Assembly: GCF_051014445.1 (NCBI RefSeq)
Contig: NC_135147.1
Coordinates: 26,936,479 to 27,000,478 of the forward strand
DNA length: 64,000 bases
Origin: Colletes latitarsis
Lineage: Eukaryota; Arthropoda; Insecta; Hymenoptera; Colletidae
Direction: 5' to 3'
In this document: positions 47,201-57,542 of the stretch, piece after piece
Layout: the number at the start of each line of letters is the position of its first letter
Position numbering within the stretch: position 1 is the first letter of the stretch
The notes under the pieces: model-generated
Seen by the model: the letters and a program-made list of their open reading frames with translations, nothing else
What the model was told of the DNA's origin: nothing
Databases searched by the model: none
Position numbers and translations under genes: made by a program

Positions 47201-50200
47201 CCGACCGAACGACATCCTGGCGACCTCGCGTTAAGGATTAAATCAGCCGACGGCGCGGGCGCCATTGTTTTCGCCGACGGGCGACAATGGCGGCGCGATC
47301 GAGCTCCCGTGAACGGCGCATAATGCACAATGAGGATTATAACGCAGTCCTGTCATAAGCAGATGCCGATCCCGATCCCGTGCGCGCGTGAACGGCTTCC
47401 CTAATCGCGTTCAATTGCCGTAAAAGCGGTTTCGAGCGGTTCTTTCAAGTCCGCGCGTCCGCTGCTCCTCCGCGGGAACTTCACAAGCTTCCATTTTGCT
47501 TTTGACCATCGCGCGGAACAGGGGTCCGTTGGGCAACTGCCGATTCGGTGCATCAATCGCCAGAGAATCGTTTTGTGGTCTGAAACATTATAGAGTTTAG
47601 TCTACCAGGGCGAAACATTTCTTGGGATCTCGTATTTCGTGTTATACTTAATTTTCCAAGATGGCGGTCAGCTTGTTGGTCAGATCAGTTTACCAGGGCA
47701 AACAGAGGTTTATTTTTGTTCCAATCAACTTTTTACACGTGAATATTCTGTGTCGAAAAAGTTGTGCGAGAAAGATCGTTTACGCGACAGTGAAGGCGTC
47801 GAGGAACGTTACTTTGGTCCCCCCAGTTGCAACAAAAAGAACCACCTCAAACGTTTCTGCATAATGTTTTTCTAAATTTTATAAAGTGTTCGGAAGCCCG
47901 TAAAGCCGTCGTTCCTTGAGACGCGTTTAAAGGCCACGCGAGGCGATTTTTCACACGACAAAATTTCCACGCGAAAATCCTCTTAGCCTAGAGTATATTT
48001 TTTCTAAAGAATTCGCTGTGTTCCACCCTGTCTAAAACGGCTTTGTAACATCAACGGATCACGGCGACTTTCTTGGCAATTATCATTTTCGACCACGCGA
48101 TAAACGAAAATAATTTTTCTACCGCTGTTGCGACCGTCGCCAGCAAAGGAGACTTTTGCGCGAGAATTATTCCGGCGGAAGTGAGCGGAAATTCGGACTC
48201 CCGGTCGTTCAAAAAACCGAACGAGGCGTTAAATCCCTCTCGAAGGAATAACAGACTTATAATAACTGTGGATTATGGGTTTAGGGGTCCGCGGGCAGTT
48301 CCAGGTTACTTAAAACGTATACACGCGACAAAAGGCTTGCGCTCCCCCTCTTGTAAAAATATTTGAGCTCCTACCTGACGACAGTTCGCGCTCCTGTCGC
48401 CTTTATTTTCGATGGAAAAAAGAGAAGACCGGTGTGGCCTCCAACGACTTTCAATCTGAACAATTTCTAACAATCTTAACACACAAAACGTATCAACGAT
48501 ATTAAAATCCACCGTATTTACTGTTTCTATTGCTCTTATTATTTTTTCTTATTTGTTAAGGAGACTGTTCTTTGCGTTTCAGGTGAAAATATGGTTTCAA
48601 AATCATCGATACAAGTGCAAGAGACAAGCCAAGGAGAAGGCGATGGCGGAACAGAACGCTCAGAACCAGGTAACTATTTATTCAAGGAAAATACGAAAGA
48701 ACCGCTGGAAAGATCTTCACACGGAGGGGGGTGGGAGTGGGGGGATGATATTCAATTAAATTCTGCTATTCGTTCGTTCCTCGATAATACGTCGTCCCCC
48801 GATAGATCGGATTTTCGCGAGGGATTTCGAAACGACGAGACACACGCGAACCGACGACAAAATATCGAGCGTTTCGAAATGAAATGCTTTTAAATGAAAA
48901 ATGCCCGCCCGCCCCCCTTTGCGCCCCATCCGTTCAGAGGGGGGTGAAGGGGGGGTTGACGCACGAATCCTCGCATCCACATCGTATTTCGTTTCGAGTG
49001 GGCCACTCGACCGGCTCGAAGCGATTTTGCATTCATTCCGTTATTCCATCCCAAATTTTTCCAGGTATAACGTTCCGCGGAATGTAAAATTGTCTCTGTT
49101 AAACACGTAATTACACGCCATGACGTGGGTATCGTTTCTTTTTTTCCCTTCTCCGGTTTCCCGTTTTTGGCTCCACGGTTTTTCATGCGTGCCCGTCTGT
49201 TTTTATTTTCTTTTTTATTTTGCTTTTAATCCTTTATCCACCAGCGAGCAACAGAATTTGTTTGAGTTACGCGCGCTCGCGATTCGTTAGCAGAGCGGCG
49301 ACAACTGGAAAACAAGAGGAACAAAAATGCCCGCCTCTCGAGTGTTTGCCCCGCGAGACGACCGAATCGTGAATATCGCAGTCCTAGGAGTCCACCGGCG
49401 TCAGAATCTCAAACGAGGATATCAATGTCACGGATAAATTCCTCGTGCAACACTGTCTCATTCCGATGACCTTAAAAACAAATTACTAGTTACGTTACTC
49501 GATGTCATCCATCTTTGTTTCTTGGTAATCTTTAATCTAGTAAAACACCTGACTACCGTGTTATATCAGGGATGGGACTGTACGGTTTATACCTTTCTAA
49601 ATCTTGAAAATGGCGTCGAGTTTCGTTCCGGAGATTGGAGAGTCTCGTATCCATGTGGGTAGCTCGAAGCTATTGCTCTCCGATAGAGATCCAACGAGGG
49701 AGCCCTTTCTGCCCCTCTTTTTGCTTTTTTCTTTTTTTTTACCTCGTTTTATCGATTCTAATAATGACACGCCGGAGATTCCCGTAGATATCGTAATTGC
49801 GAGTTCGAAACGTGCCCTGTCTCGATCTCGTCGCACGCACTGGCGAATACGAATCGCTCCTCCGCGCCCAGCTCCCTCTCGTTCTGGAAGAATAACATTC
49901 AAAAGAGACGTCAGAGGCCAGCGATCGTCCCGATACACACAGATTCACCCTACCCCCGTCCTCTGAATACATTACGAGCCTCGAGAGTATGCGAGATCAC
50001 GGATGCCGTGGCATGCATTAGCAGCAAATTGTTCGATTCCTGTTTAGGCAGGAATCACAGACGTCGTCGCTTTTTCCCTCTGCTGTCTCTGCATCGATTC
50101 GTCTCTAACAGTCTCCTACGTTAAAGCTAGCATCAATCTAACGATACAACCTTTTCAACCCCTAGTCTTTTACAAATTTACCAGATCTATAACTTCGCCC

Positions 50201-53200
50201 AATATCCTGACCTATCGCGAATATAATCTGTCAGACGGCGCAGGCGGATGCAACGAGGCACGGTTGAAAAATCGTCCTCGTGTCAACAATCGACGGCCGT
50301 GTTTGCCATCCGCGAGTTCCTTGCGTCGCGTCCGTCGTTCCTTTGCGCCGCTGCAACGCTGCAGCGGTTCTCGGAAATGTTTTTCGAAATCGTTCCCGTC
50401 GCGACCACTTCGTTATCGCTGTTTGTGCCGTTTTATTCTTCTCTTTTTTTTTTTGTTCTTCCCTCGATTGGCACTATTTTTGTAAAATACGCGTATGGAG
50501 ATGAACGCGCGACACTCGTGCGCGGAGATTCCGCGCGTCCCCGGTATAAGCGGATCCTCGTGGAGCATTTTTTCCTCCCCCTCCCTGGCGTATCATCGAA
50601 ATTCGATGAAAACGCGCTCGTTTCACGGTTTTCGCGCGGGAACCCACTTTTCGCTTTCCGCGCGGCTGACCGATCCCAAAGTCATTTTCTACTCCCGGGT
50701 CTGTTTCGCCGTTATGTGCGCGTTTACGCCACGGCGAACGCTCGAGAGCCACCTGATTATCCTACATCGAATTAATCCAACTTGTTTCCAGTCGTCGTCG
50801 TTCATTGGCCTTCGCTTTGGCTCGTGAATTTAACCTTTCGTTTACCTTGCGCTCTCCTCGTTTTCGGGTTCCTCTCCGGGCACGCGTTAAGGCAAACAAA
50901 GCGCGTGGAGCTATGCGGTAACTATAGCGGGATTAAAAAATGTCGCCCGTGTTCGCCTAATTGCCCCGAAGACAGAGACGAGAAAGTAAATGCGAGAGTG
51001 AAGGGGAAAGACAAATAGATTTCACCGACAGCGAGAAAACCAAGGTCCACGGGTCGATAGAGAGCCGCGGTGGAAATAAAAAATGGTGTCCCGTCGATGG
51101 GGAAAGCGATCCTGATCGGTCGATGTTTTCAAACTATGCTCTAGTAAAAAAAAACGCTCGTCGATAGCGATGGCTTACAGAATAAAATGCTGTTCCTTGG
51201 ATACATGGTTAATTTACCAGCCCCCGTTTCGAGCTTTAAAACACGCCCAGAAGAAGGACCCGTTCACGATCAATCTTGTCCCTAAATAGGCTCGACATTG
51301 TCGCCGCCAAACGGCGGCTCGTAAACACCCATAGAACATTAATGGTGCTGAAAGTTATCCGGCGGCCCGATCTCTGTAAACCGTCCTCGCCCCTCGGTTT
51401 CGTCCACGCCAGGACGAGCAGCCGCCCCATAATTTACTCGTTAGTTTTCGTAGGCCCCCGGTGGACTCTTCGTATTCGCCTCTCTCTCGATACCGTGCTC
51501 GTTTGGTTGTCCGTCTTCCTCCTTCCGCGGACCACTGCCGTCGACTGTCGGTCTCGATTTCAATTCCGTGGCTTGTTTACCGTTCCTCCGCCCTCCCCCT
51601 GCGCCTCCTCCACGTTTGGTTCGCGCAGGAGTCTCGGTTCCATTATCTCGATCTGCTCGACGATACGTGTAATTGCGTGGCCGGGTTCGCGTGCACGCAC
51701 CGACGCGAAACAGAGTACCGTGGCTACAATATACCGGGCGTGGCAGTTGTTACAGCATTGTTAGCCGTCGCTTACAATGGGACGAGTCCCGCGGACAGGT
51801 CTCCCGAACAGGGAATTCCGAATTCTTCCGGGTGACTGGGGGAACCATGTTTTTCCCTCTCCTTTCTTCCGTTTCGTCCCCGTCGTTATTTTCTAACAAC
51901 TTTTCCCTATGCGTCTTATCGCCGATCGGGATTCGTTTCCTAGATAAACGATACAGTGCTTTTTATAGGATCTCTGCGCTATTGTACTAACTTTATGAAA
52001 CTCAACATCAAAGATGTTACCTCACCGTCGAATGTTTTGGAGTCTAAAACAGGGCCTGTTAGAGTTGATTTTCCTCTTCTTTTCTAAAACAAAATAGTCT
52101 CATTAGAAAATTATATACAATTATAACCCTTTGGGGTAGTGGCTCTGTACTTTAACCAAATCTAAACTGGAGCTAGATCCTCTGGAAACCACCCCTCGTT
52201 TGTCGATTACCGAAACGCGATTAACAGTTAAGAGAATTAATCGTCTCGCGAGGCAAAACACCGGGTAGCAGCGGCAGTCTCGTAGCCGACGTTCGTCGTC
52301 GGCGTAGACGACGGGTTGGCAGCAGCCGGAGCTCCGATTTTTTCCCTTTTTTTTTCCCTTTCTTTCGTTTTATTCCATTTCCTCCCCTCGCGGCGGTAAA
52401 AAATTTCAAGTGGCGGCGCGAGCGAGCGAACACGGGAAAAGGAAGGAGAGAAAGATGAAGGCGGGGAGCGAGAGCGTGCGAGAAGGAGGAAGAAAGAGAG
52501 TGAGAGAACCGGAGAGTAAGGGGTAGAGGGGGAGGTATCCTGCAGGGGAGCGCGGAAACGGGTGCTCGAGGACCGGTCGCCATCTTGCCGTGGGTACAGT
52601 CATGCACAACACCTGGACGCGAATCGGGGTTACCAATACTAGTATTGATATCGATTAACCTCTCCCTCCCCCAGGGACGGGAAACGTCGATCCGTCGACC
52701 CGCGGATTCAAGCGTCAAGTCGCGGAATCGAGATCGGCTCCGACGCCCCCCGCGACATCTTTGTCTTTCGCGAGGAAAACCGATTAATCGCGCGACGGGA
52801 CGACCCAAGCAACATGGCGTCGTTGCTACGTTGCGATTTTACGTCTAGGAAGTCGTGGAAGCGGCGTTATCCTTTCTACTTTTGTCTTGACGTTTAAAAT
52901 TCGAAAGCAAACATCGTATGTTAACACTAGGTTTACGGACACTCGTTGCGCATATTTTTATTATAATTCGCTACGTTGACAGTTGCATTGAAATGCAGTT
53001 TTTCTTTTAATTAGAGGATACATCCATATCATTACATCAATTCACATAAATTGCTAACAAATAATATTTATGAGTCCCATAACGTTAAGTTTAGAATCTG
53101 AATGCGTACCGTAAACCTAGTGTTAACAGCGTCGAGCAAAATATAATCTGATTAAGCGATAATTGCCATGTTGTTGCAATCTAATTACTTAACAACGGAG

Positions 53201-56191
53201 CACACTCTTCGCAGATCCGATATTATTTCAATTTTATATCGAGGAACTTATTTCATTCCACGTTTCCGAAATTTCGCGAATCAAAGCCGCCTAGAGATCC
53301 CGGAATAACTCTGAAACGAATGTCGACGGCTTCGCGGCCGGGGAGACTTAACCCAAATCCGTCCAGGAAATTATCGTCCGGCGACTGGCGACTCGTCCGA
53401 ATCGTTAAAAGAATTCAACGAACGGGAAAGCACGTTCGGTCGGAAAAGTCCGGATTGATCGCAGGTTCGCGCGAATTACAGGCAAAACGGCGCGAGAGAA
53501 ATCCCGGTGGCCCGGTTTTGCTCCCCCAGGTTCCCTCGAAAGCTGTTTGGCGGTTATCGAGAGACCGTCTAATGTAATTACACCGGCGGTAAAACATCGG
53601 TTATTAGATCTGGAAAAAAAAAACCACTTCCTCGTTTACGGTGCCCATTGAATTCCATTCGTCGCGGAAACGAGAGGTCCCGGCAGAAATCTTTTAATAT
53701 CTCTTCTCGTGTTCTTTGTTCGACCGAGGCTTCTGTAAAGAACGAGACGCAGACGACGGTCGGACGGGACCAGGGGGGCCGCCGCCGACGTCGGAGCTCA
53801 GCTTTTTAGTTAATTACATCAATTCCGGCCGCGGCCACGACCACGAGTGTTTTTTCACGAGAGATGATGCATTCGCGTGGAAGTCGCGCGGCGCATTTAG
53901 ATATCCGATGCGCTCGCAGCTAGAGGGAACGTCGTCGACGACGCCCGGAAACGTTTCAAGTACAATTTATTTTGCGAATATCTCTGCCCTCGTTCCTATG
54001 CCCGCGATATATTAAACGAATTAAATAGGGAAAAGTGGGGTAAAACCGCGTACCTGACGGTGTTCTTGTTGCCTGCAAAAAATCGGAGCGCATGAAAGAT
54101 TTTACAAAGCACCGCCAGCCCCAAGCAGACATTGCACAATCAAAAAACTACATATTTCTTATTAATTCGAATCAATTCTGTGCAGACAATTTGAAGAACG
54201 TCCCTAAACCGTAGGGTCGTAACGTTAAAGAATACTCAGGCTCGGTAAGACCGTCATTGTCTGTCGTATCCTTCGAGAATTCGATCACGGTCGAGTCCTC
54301 GACCCGAAATCCGCCCGGCGACAATTTTCTCTTCCGAGGAAAGAACGTGTAACCTACAAAAGGGGCAGTCGTCGTTCCCCTCGTGCGGAGGCGAGGGAAA
54401 TCGGGCGCGTAAATATGTTTCCCGAGAATCCAATCACGGCAACATTGAGCCTCATTATGCGTCGGTGGTCGGACGCTCAATATACACGTACTACTCCGTT
54501 CCTAAGCACGGCCATTTTCGCCGGAAATCGCTTAACGCGCGTTGAAGTGGCTAAAGTGGCGTGACGCGTGACGCGCGCGCCGACCGTCATGCGTTTAGCG
54601 TAATCGTCACTTTGTCAGCGTGAAGTGCACGGCATGCCTGCACTTATGTTCGCGGTCGCGGCGTCCACGTAAGTTCGTGTCGACCACTCGAATCGAATCG
54701 CTGCTACGCACGCCCCCACCCTCTTTTCGCTTTCAGTTCCTGGACACCGAAACCTACGACAAAAGATACGTCTCAAAATACATGGCACGATGGAAGGTAG
54801 ATACAGTCTTAGGGACAGTGATCACCTGGAGAACCTAGTAGACGTGTCCGACTATGTCTTCGGCATAACTCCTTCCGGAATCTCTGTCGTATTGCTTGGT
54901 CCACGAACATCTGTAACGGTTCCATCAATCTAAGATTAAATGCTCCCTAGGCAGAAGGTACCAATAGTCTCTCGTAGCGTCGCGTGTTTACCGAAATCCG
55001 TCCCACGCGATCAAGATGGCGGACGGCGTAGCGACTCCGCGGTTGTTGGGCTCGAGCAAACGAGAAAGCGACGCGCGTCGGTTCCGTCGAGGGATCGTGG
55101 CCGCGGACGGCCGTTCTCCGCGTGCGAGGCGTTATTTCTGAGCGCGATTATATTATTAAAGCGTCGTGGAGATCGAAGAGGAATGTCGTGTACCGAATGT
55201 TGATACAGCTGAGTGGTCGTTCCGGCAGGTACTCGGCCGGCTTGCTTCGGCTTCTGTTTGGCATGCCGTGGGGTCCCCGGCCAGAAAGAGAGATACCGAT
55301 GAGGGGGGCTAGCAGGGGGATAGGGACTGGGATGTTGACGCGGCCGACAGAGTCCCGGAACCCGGGTCCACGGTAGCTGGGTACTGTTTATTCGTAATGA
55401 GAGAGAGTCACCGCTAGCTAGAGAGCCTGGAGACCGTACGCTGATCACGAGGTATCGCGCGGGTTAAGTACCTGTGCCTACCGAGCCCACGTGTTTGCTC
55501 GGAACACAGAAGCCCTCCTGGCGAACCACCACCGTCGTCCCACGTCTTCCAGCCTGCCTCCGCGTACCGTGCAATGCGTGCATCCAAGAGACTCGGGATG
55601 TACATGCTCAGAGACATTGACGTCCAAGCGAGAGTTTCTGTCTGGGACACTCTGACTAGTTCACAAGTAACTCGTAGTACGGTATTAATTACCATTGTCT
55701 AGGTTCTTAACGTAGTTGCTCCGGATGTCTTCTGTCAAGATGACCAGGCAGGATTATCTACGACAAAAATTTGAAAACTGTTAACAAAAGAAGACTATCG
55801 AGTTTGCATGAAAGATTTTAAACCGTACGACGACTTTTCCCTGTTGCAGAGCGCGAGTTCGCCGCGTCGGGTGGCTGTCCCGGTGCTGGTGAAGGACGGC
55901 AAGCCCTGCGGAAGCGGCGGGGGTGGCGGCAACGAGGGTAGTCGGGGCGGACCGAGCGCCGCGTTGGCGAGTCCAGCACCGCACATGACGGCGGCGTCGA
56001 GTCCCCACGGGTCCCATCACGCGGCGTCCTCGGTGTCCCATCACTCGGTGGTCGGCGTGAGTCACGTGATGACGTCCAGCCAAAGTCTACAGCATTGCTC
56101 TTACACGAGGACCGGGGCGCAGCAGAGCATGCAGCAGCAACAGCAGCCGCAGTGCGGCGCGTACCTGCCGTTCCAAGGCCGGGCCTGGTAG
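29090..56191 (+). CDS. scro: NK-2 class homeobox transcription factor scarecrow (NKX2-1/TTF-1 ortholog)
   Basis: Four coding exons: 29090-29828, 33208-33512, 48583-48669, 55850-56191 (TAG), predicting 490 residues. The start is the first in-frame ATG (MSGGSGGGG). Landmarks are a 24-Gln run (29177-29248); the TN repressor motif HTTPFSVTDILSPIDESYRK; a Gly/Ser-rich region; and the homeodomain from RRKRRVLFTQHQVHELERRF through KQQKYLSAPEREHLASLINL to VKIWFQNHRYKCKRQAKEK. The Tyr in NHRYK at homeodomain position 54 defines NK-2 specificity for CAAG sites. The NK2-specific domain is SSPRRVAVPVLVKDGKPC, and the C-terminus is GRAW. Intron 2 interrupts the homeodomain between Gln44 and Val45. The junction DPRFA|ISRLMG mirrors NKX2-1. 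It acts in the nucleus, patterning brain and pharynx in insects. Confidence 0.95.
29177..29248 (+). repeat. CAG/CAA polyglutamine tract in scro
   Basis: 24 consecutive Gln codons mixing CAG and CAA, preceded by HQH. The antisense strand reads poly-Leu/Val, which produces spurious minus-strand ORFs. Confidence 0.9.
29829..33207 (+). other. scro intron 1
   Basis: 3.4 kb intron from GTGAGT at 29829 to TTTTGCAG at 33207. No second gene is visible. A solo transposon-end-like ACACCCTGTATAAT sits at about 31691. Confidence 0.7.
36205..36415. repeat. alternating purine-pyrimidine microsatellite
   Basis: CA- and CG-rich repeats (ACACACGCGCATACACACAC) at 36219-36270 are followed by their complement type (GTGTGTGTACGCGTTTGTGT) at 36350-36405. 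The two halves can pair, and both favour Z-DNA. The open frames across it are low-complexity. Confidence 0.7.
36661..36701 (+). mobile_element. remnant of the inverted-terminus repeat element
   Basis: About 40 bases (GAGGCCAAAATAAGACGAAA, then ATCGAGAATGCCAATTTGTC) match the inner terminal region of the elements at 3427, 10951 and 43599, with no other part present. Confidence 0.6.
39183..39361. mobile_element. piggyBac-like MITE, TTAA target
   Basis: TTAA at 39183-39186 and 39358-39361 flank inverted ends CACGTTGACTG and CAGTCAATGTG (one mismatch), bounding about 171 bp of AT-rich non-coding DNA. TTAA duplication is the piggyBac signature. Confidence 0.6.
43599..44119. mobile_element. inverted-terminus repeat element, copy 3
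   Basis: Bounded by CAGAGTGT-type and CACCCTG ends. Inner termini GGGAAAAATTTTAATGGGGG and the inverse CTCCCATTAAAATTTTTCCC match copies 1 and 2. It carries about two internal units (AGCATTTTTGGTGAATAGGC) instead of three. It lies in scro intron 2. Confidence 0.7.
45934..46395. repeat. tandem duplication carrying a splice-flanked reading frame
   Basis: About 180 bp starting TTGGAATGTTTACGATTCTT (45934) recurs at 46178, and the adjacent AATGTACTGATAT block also recurs at 46159 and 46371. On the minus strand each copy has a TATTTCAG acceptor, an open frame beginning GPPDKAEAIDENQFDPEDTK, and a donor AATC|GTAAA. The frame is 96 nt at 46042-45947 and 93 nt at 46283-46191. The copies differ by a whole-codon indel and a few substitutions. 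It may be a duplicated exon of an unknown antisense gene, or a repeat. Confidence 0.55.
48670..55849 (+). other. scro intron 3 (7 kb)
   Basis: From GTAACTAT to TTCCCTGTTGCAG. No gene recognised. It contains a TTAA MITE (52921-53126), AAGATGGCG sites at 52579 and 55014, and a TTCGCGGCCGGGGA copy at 53331. Confidence 0.7.
52921..53126. mobile_element. piggyBac-like MITE with perfect TIRs and TTAA target duplication
   Basis: TTAA at 52921-52924 and 53123-53126 flank exact inverted repeats CACTAGGTTTACGG and CCGTAAACCTAGTG. The 198-bp body is AT-rich and non-coding. Perfect termini suggest a recent insertion. Confidence 0.75.
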
Positions 56192-57392
56192 TACATGCCA
56201 TCGGCGGCGGGGGCCAACCCCTCCGTCGCGGGTCCAGCTTCCTGGTATCCGATGGAGGACAGTCCCTAGAAAGAGCGACGTGCCCCATGCACGCTCGACG
56301 CCGTCGATTATTTCGGGAACACCCTGTCCGTTCCGTAGAGGAACGCTGGGCCTCTGATGGTCGTCCTCGAAACGACCATGCTCGGGAGAGGACTGTTGTC
56401 TCCCCTTTTCGGTGACGAACCACCCTCCCCCAGTGAACAATCTTTGCAAGAACCTCGGTGTGAATCGCTCTGTCCTCGTCTGACCCCCCGCGCGAGGAAC
56501 ATGAGTTTTGGGGGGCACGCGAGACACGGAGGATCGTTCGATGGATCCTCCGAGAGGACTTGGTTCGCGCTACGACCGCGGGACGGTTACTCGGAGACAG
56601 TGATAAAGCGTTTAAGTCTCTTTCTCGTAGCGCAAGGATTCGAATCGCTTCGAACCGTTTGGTCGAATACTCGCGAACATTTTTCAAGTGTCTCGAAGTG
56701 AACTCGAACCCGATGCTAAAGGTAATTCCTGTGTAAAGTACTTACGTCGATTTTTCTTTGTAACTTCTACCCCCCCTCCCCCCATACACACACACTTTCA
56801 GCGTTCAGTAACCGTCGAGATCTCCGTGGACTAGCGAGCTTGCGAACCTTCGTGGATTCGACGATAAAAGGGACGTATACCTTCACGAAAAGGGCCTAAC
56901 GATATGCTACACGATCGCCTACTTACTCTTGCGTAGGCGGAAGCGTTCGAAATCGTGATCACGGACGAAATTTTCAGCGTGTTTCTAAAATAATGGGAGA
57001 TACAACAAAATTTGACGAAGCAAAATTAGATGGCATCTAGGTAAAAAATTTTATTGGAACGTTTGTTATAGCCTCTTAATTTCTGAGTAGTCTAACTTTT
57101 GAACTGTTTGGTTTAGGACACAACTGCCTTCGTATGTTTTTGTAGCCCAATCGAAATTATAGAGTTGCATTTAATTTTGCCTCATGAGACTTTTATGTAT
57201 CTCTAACCGTTTTAAAGATACAGCTGTTCACAGTTGGGACATTACATAGAAGCGCTCAGGAGTCTTAATTCGACCGCCATTGGAGATAGATATCAGAGAT
57301 ACTGATTTTGGACCAATCAAAACGACTCTCTATCTCTCATTTTGTATCTGATTTCACTATTGATCTACACTTAATTTCAAAGGCGCTGTTAA

Positions 57393-57542
57393 CCCCTTAA
57401 CGCTCGTACCTTGTCTAACCCTCTAGTGTATTAGAGTGGATACAGAATAATATACAAAGGAAAATACTTATTTTCATCCCTTAAATGTATCAGATTTGAC
57501 GAGAATCGTTCCTAAAATCAGTCTGACACGAGCGTCAAGGGG
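57393..57542. mobile_element. candidate MITE, piggyBac-like ends
   Basis: CCCCTTAACGCTCGT on the left is inverted as ACGAGCGTCAAGGGG on the right, with one mismatch. A TTAA abuts the left end (57389-57392), but the right flank is TCCA, so the target duplication is degraded or absent. Confidence 0.4.

Larger units (their letters stand above)
33513..48582 (+). other. scro intron 2 (15 kb)
   Basis: Begins GTACGTGT and ends TTTGCGTTTCAG. It splits the homeodomain. It holds several MITEs, a Z-DNA-prone (CA/CG)n stretch at 36.2-36.4 kb, a poly-A run at 37078-37097, an A/G-rich tract at 38530-38700, a tandem duplication at 45.9-46.4 kb and AAGATGGCG sites. Long introns in developmental regulators usually carry enhancers. 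I cannot delimit any from one sequence. Confidence 0.7.

Noticed and set aside
55818..56687. 289-residue minus-strand open frame
   Set aside because: Antisense to the last scro exon, whose sense frame carries the NK2-specific domain.
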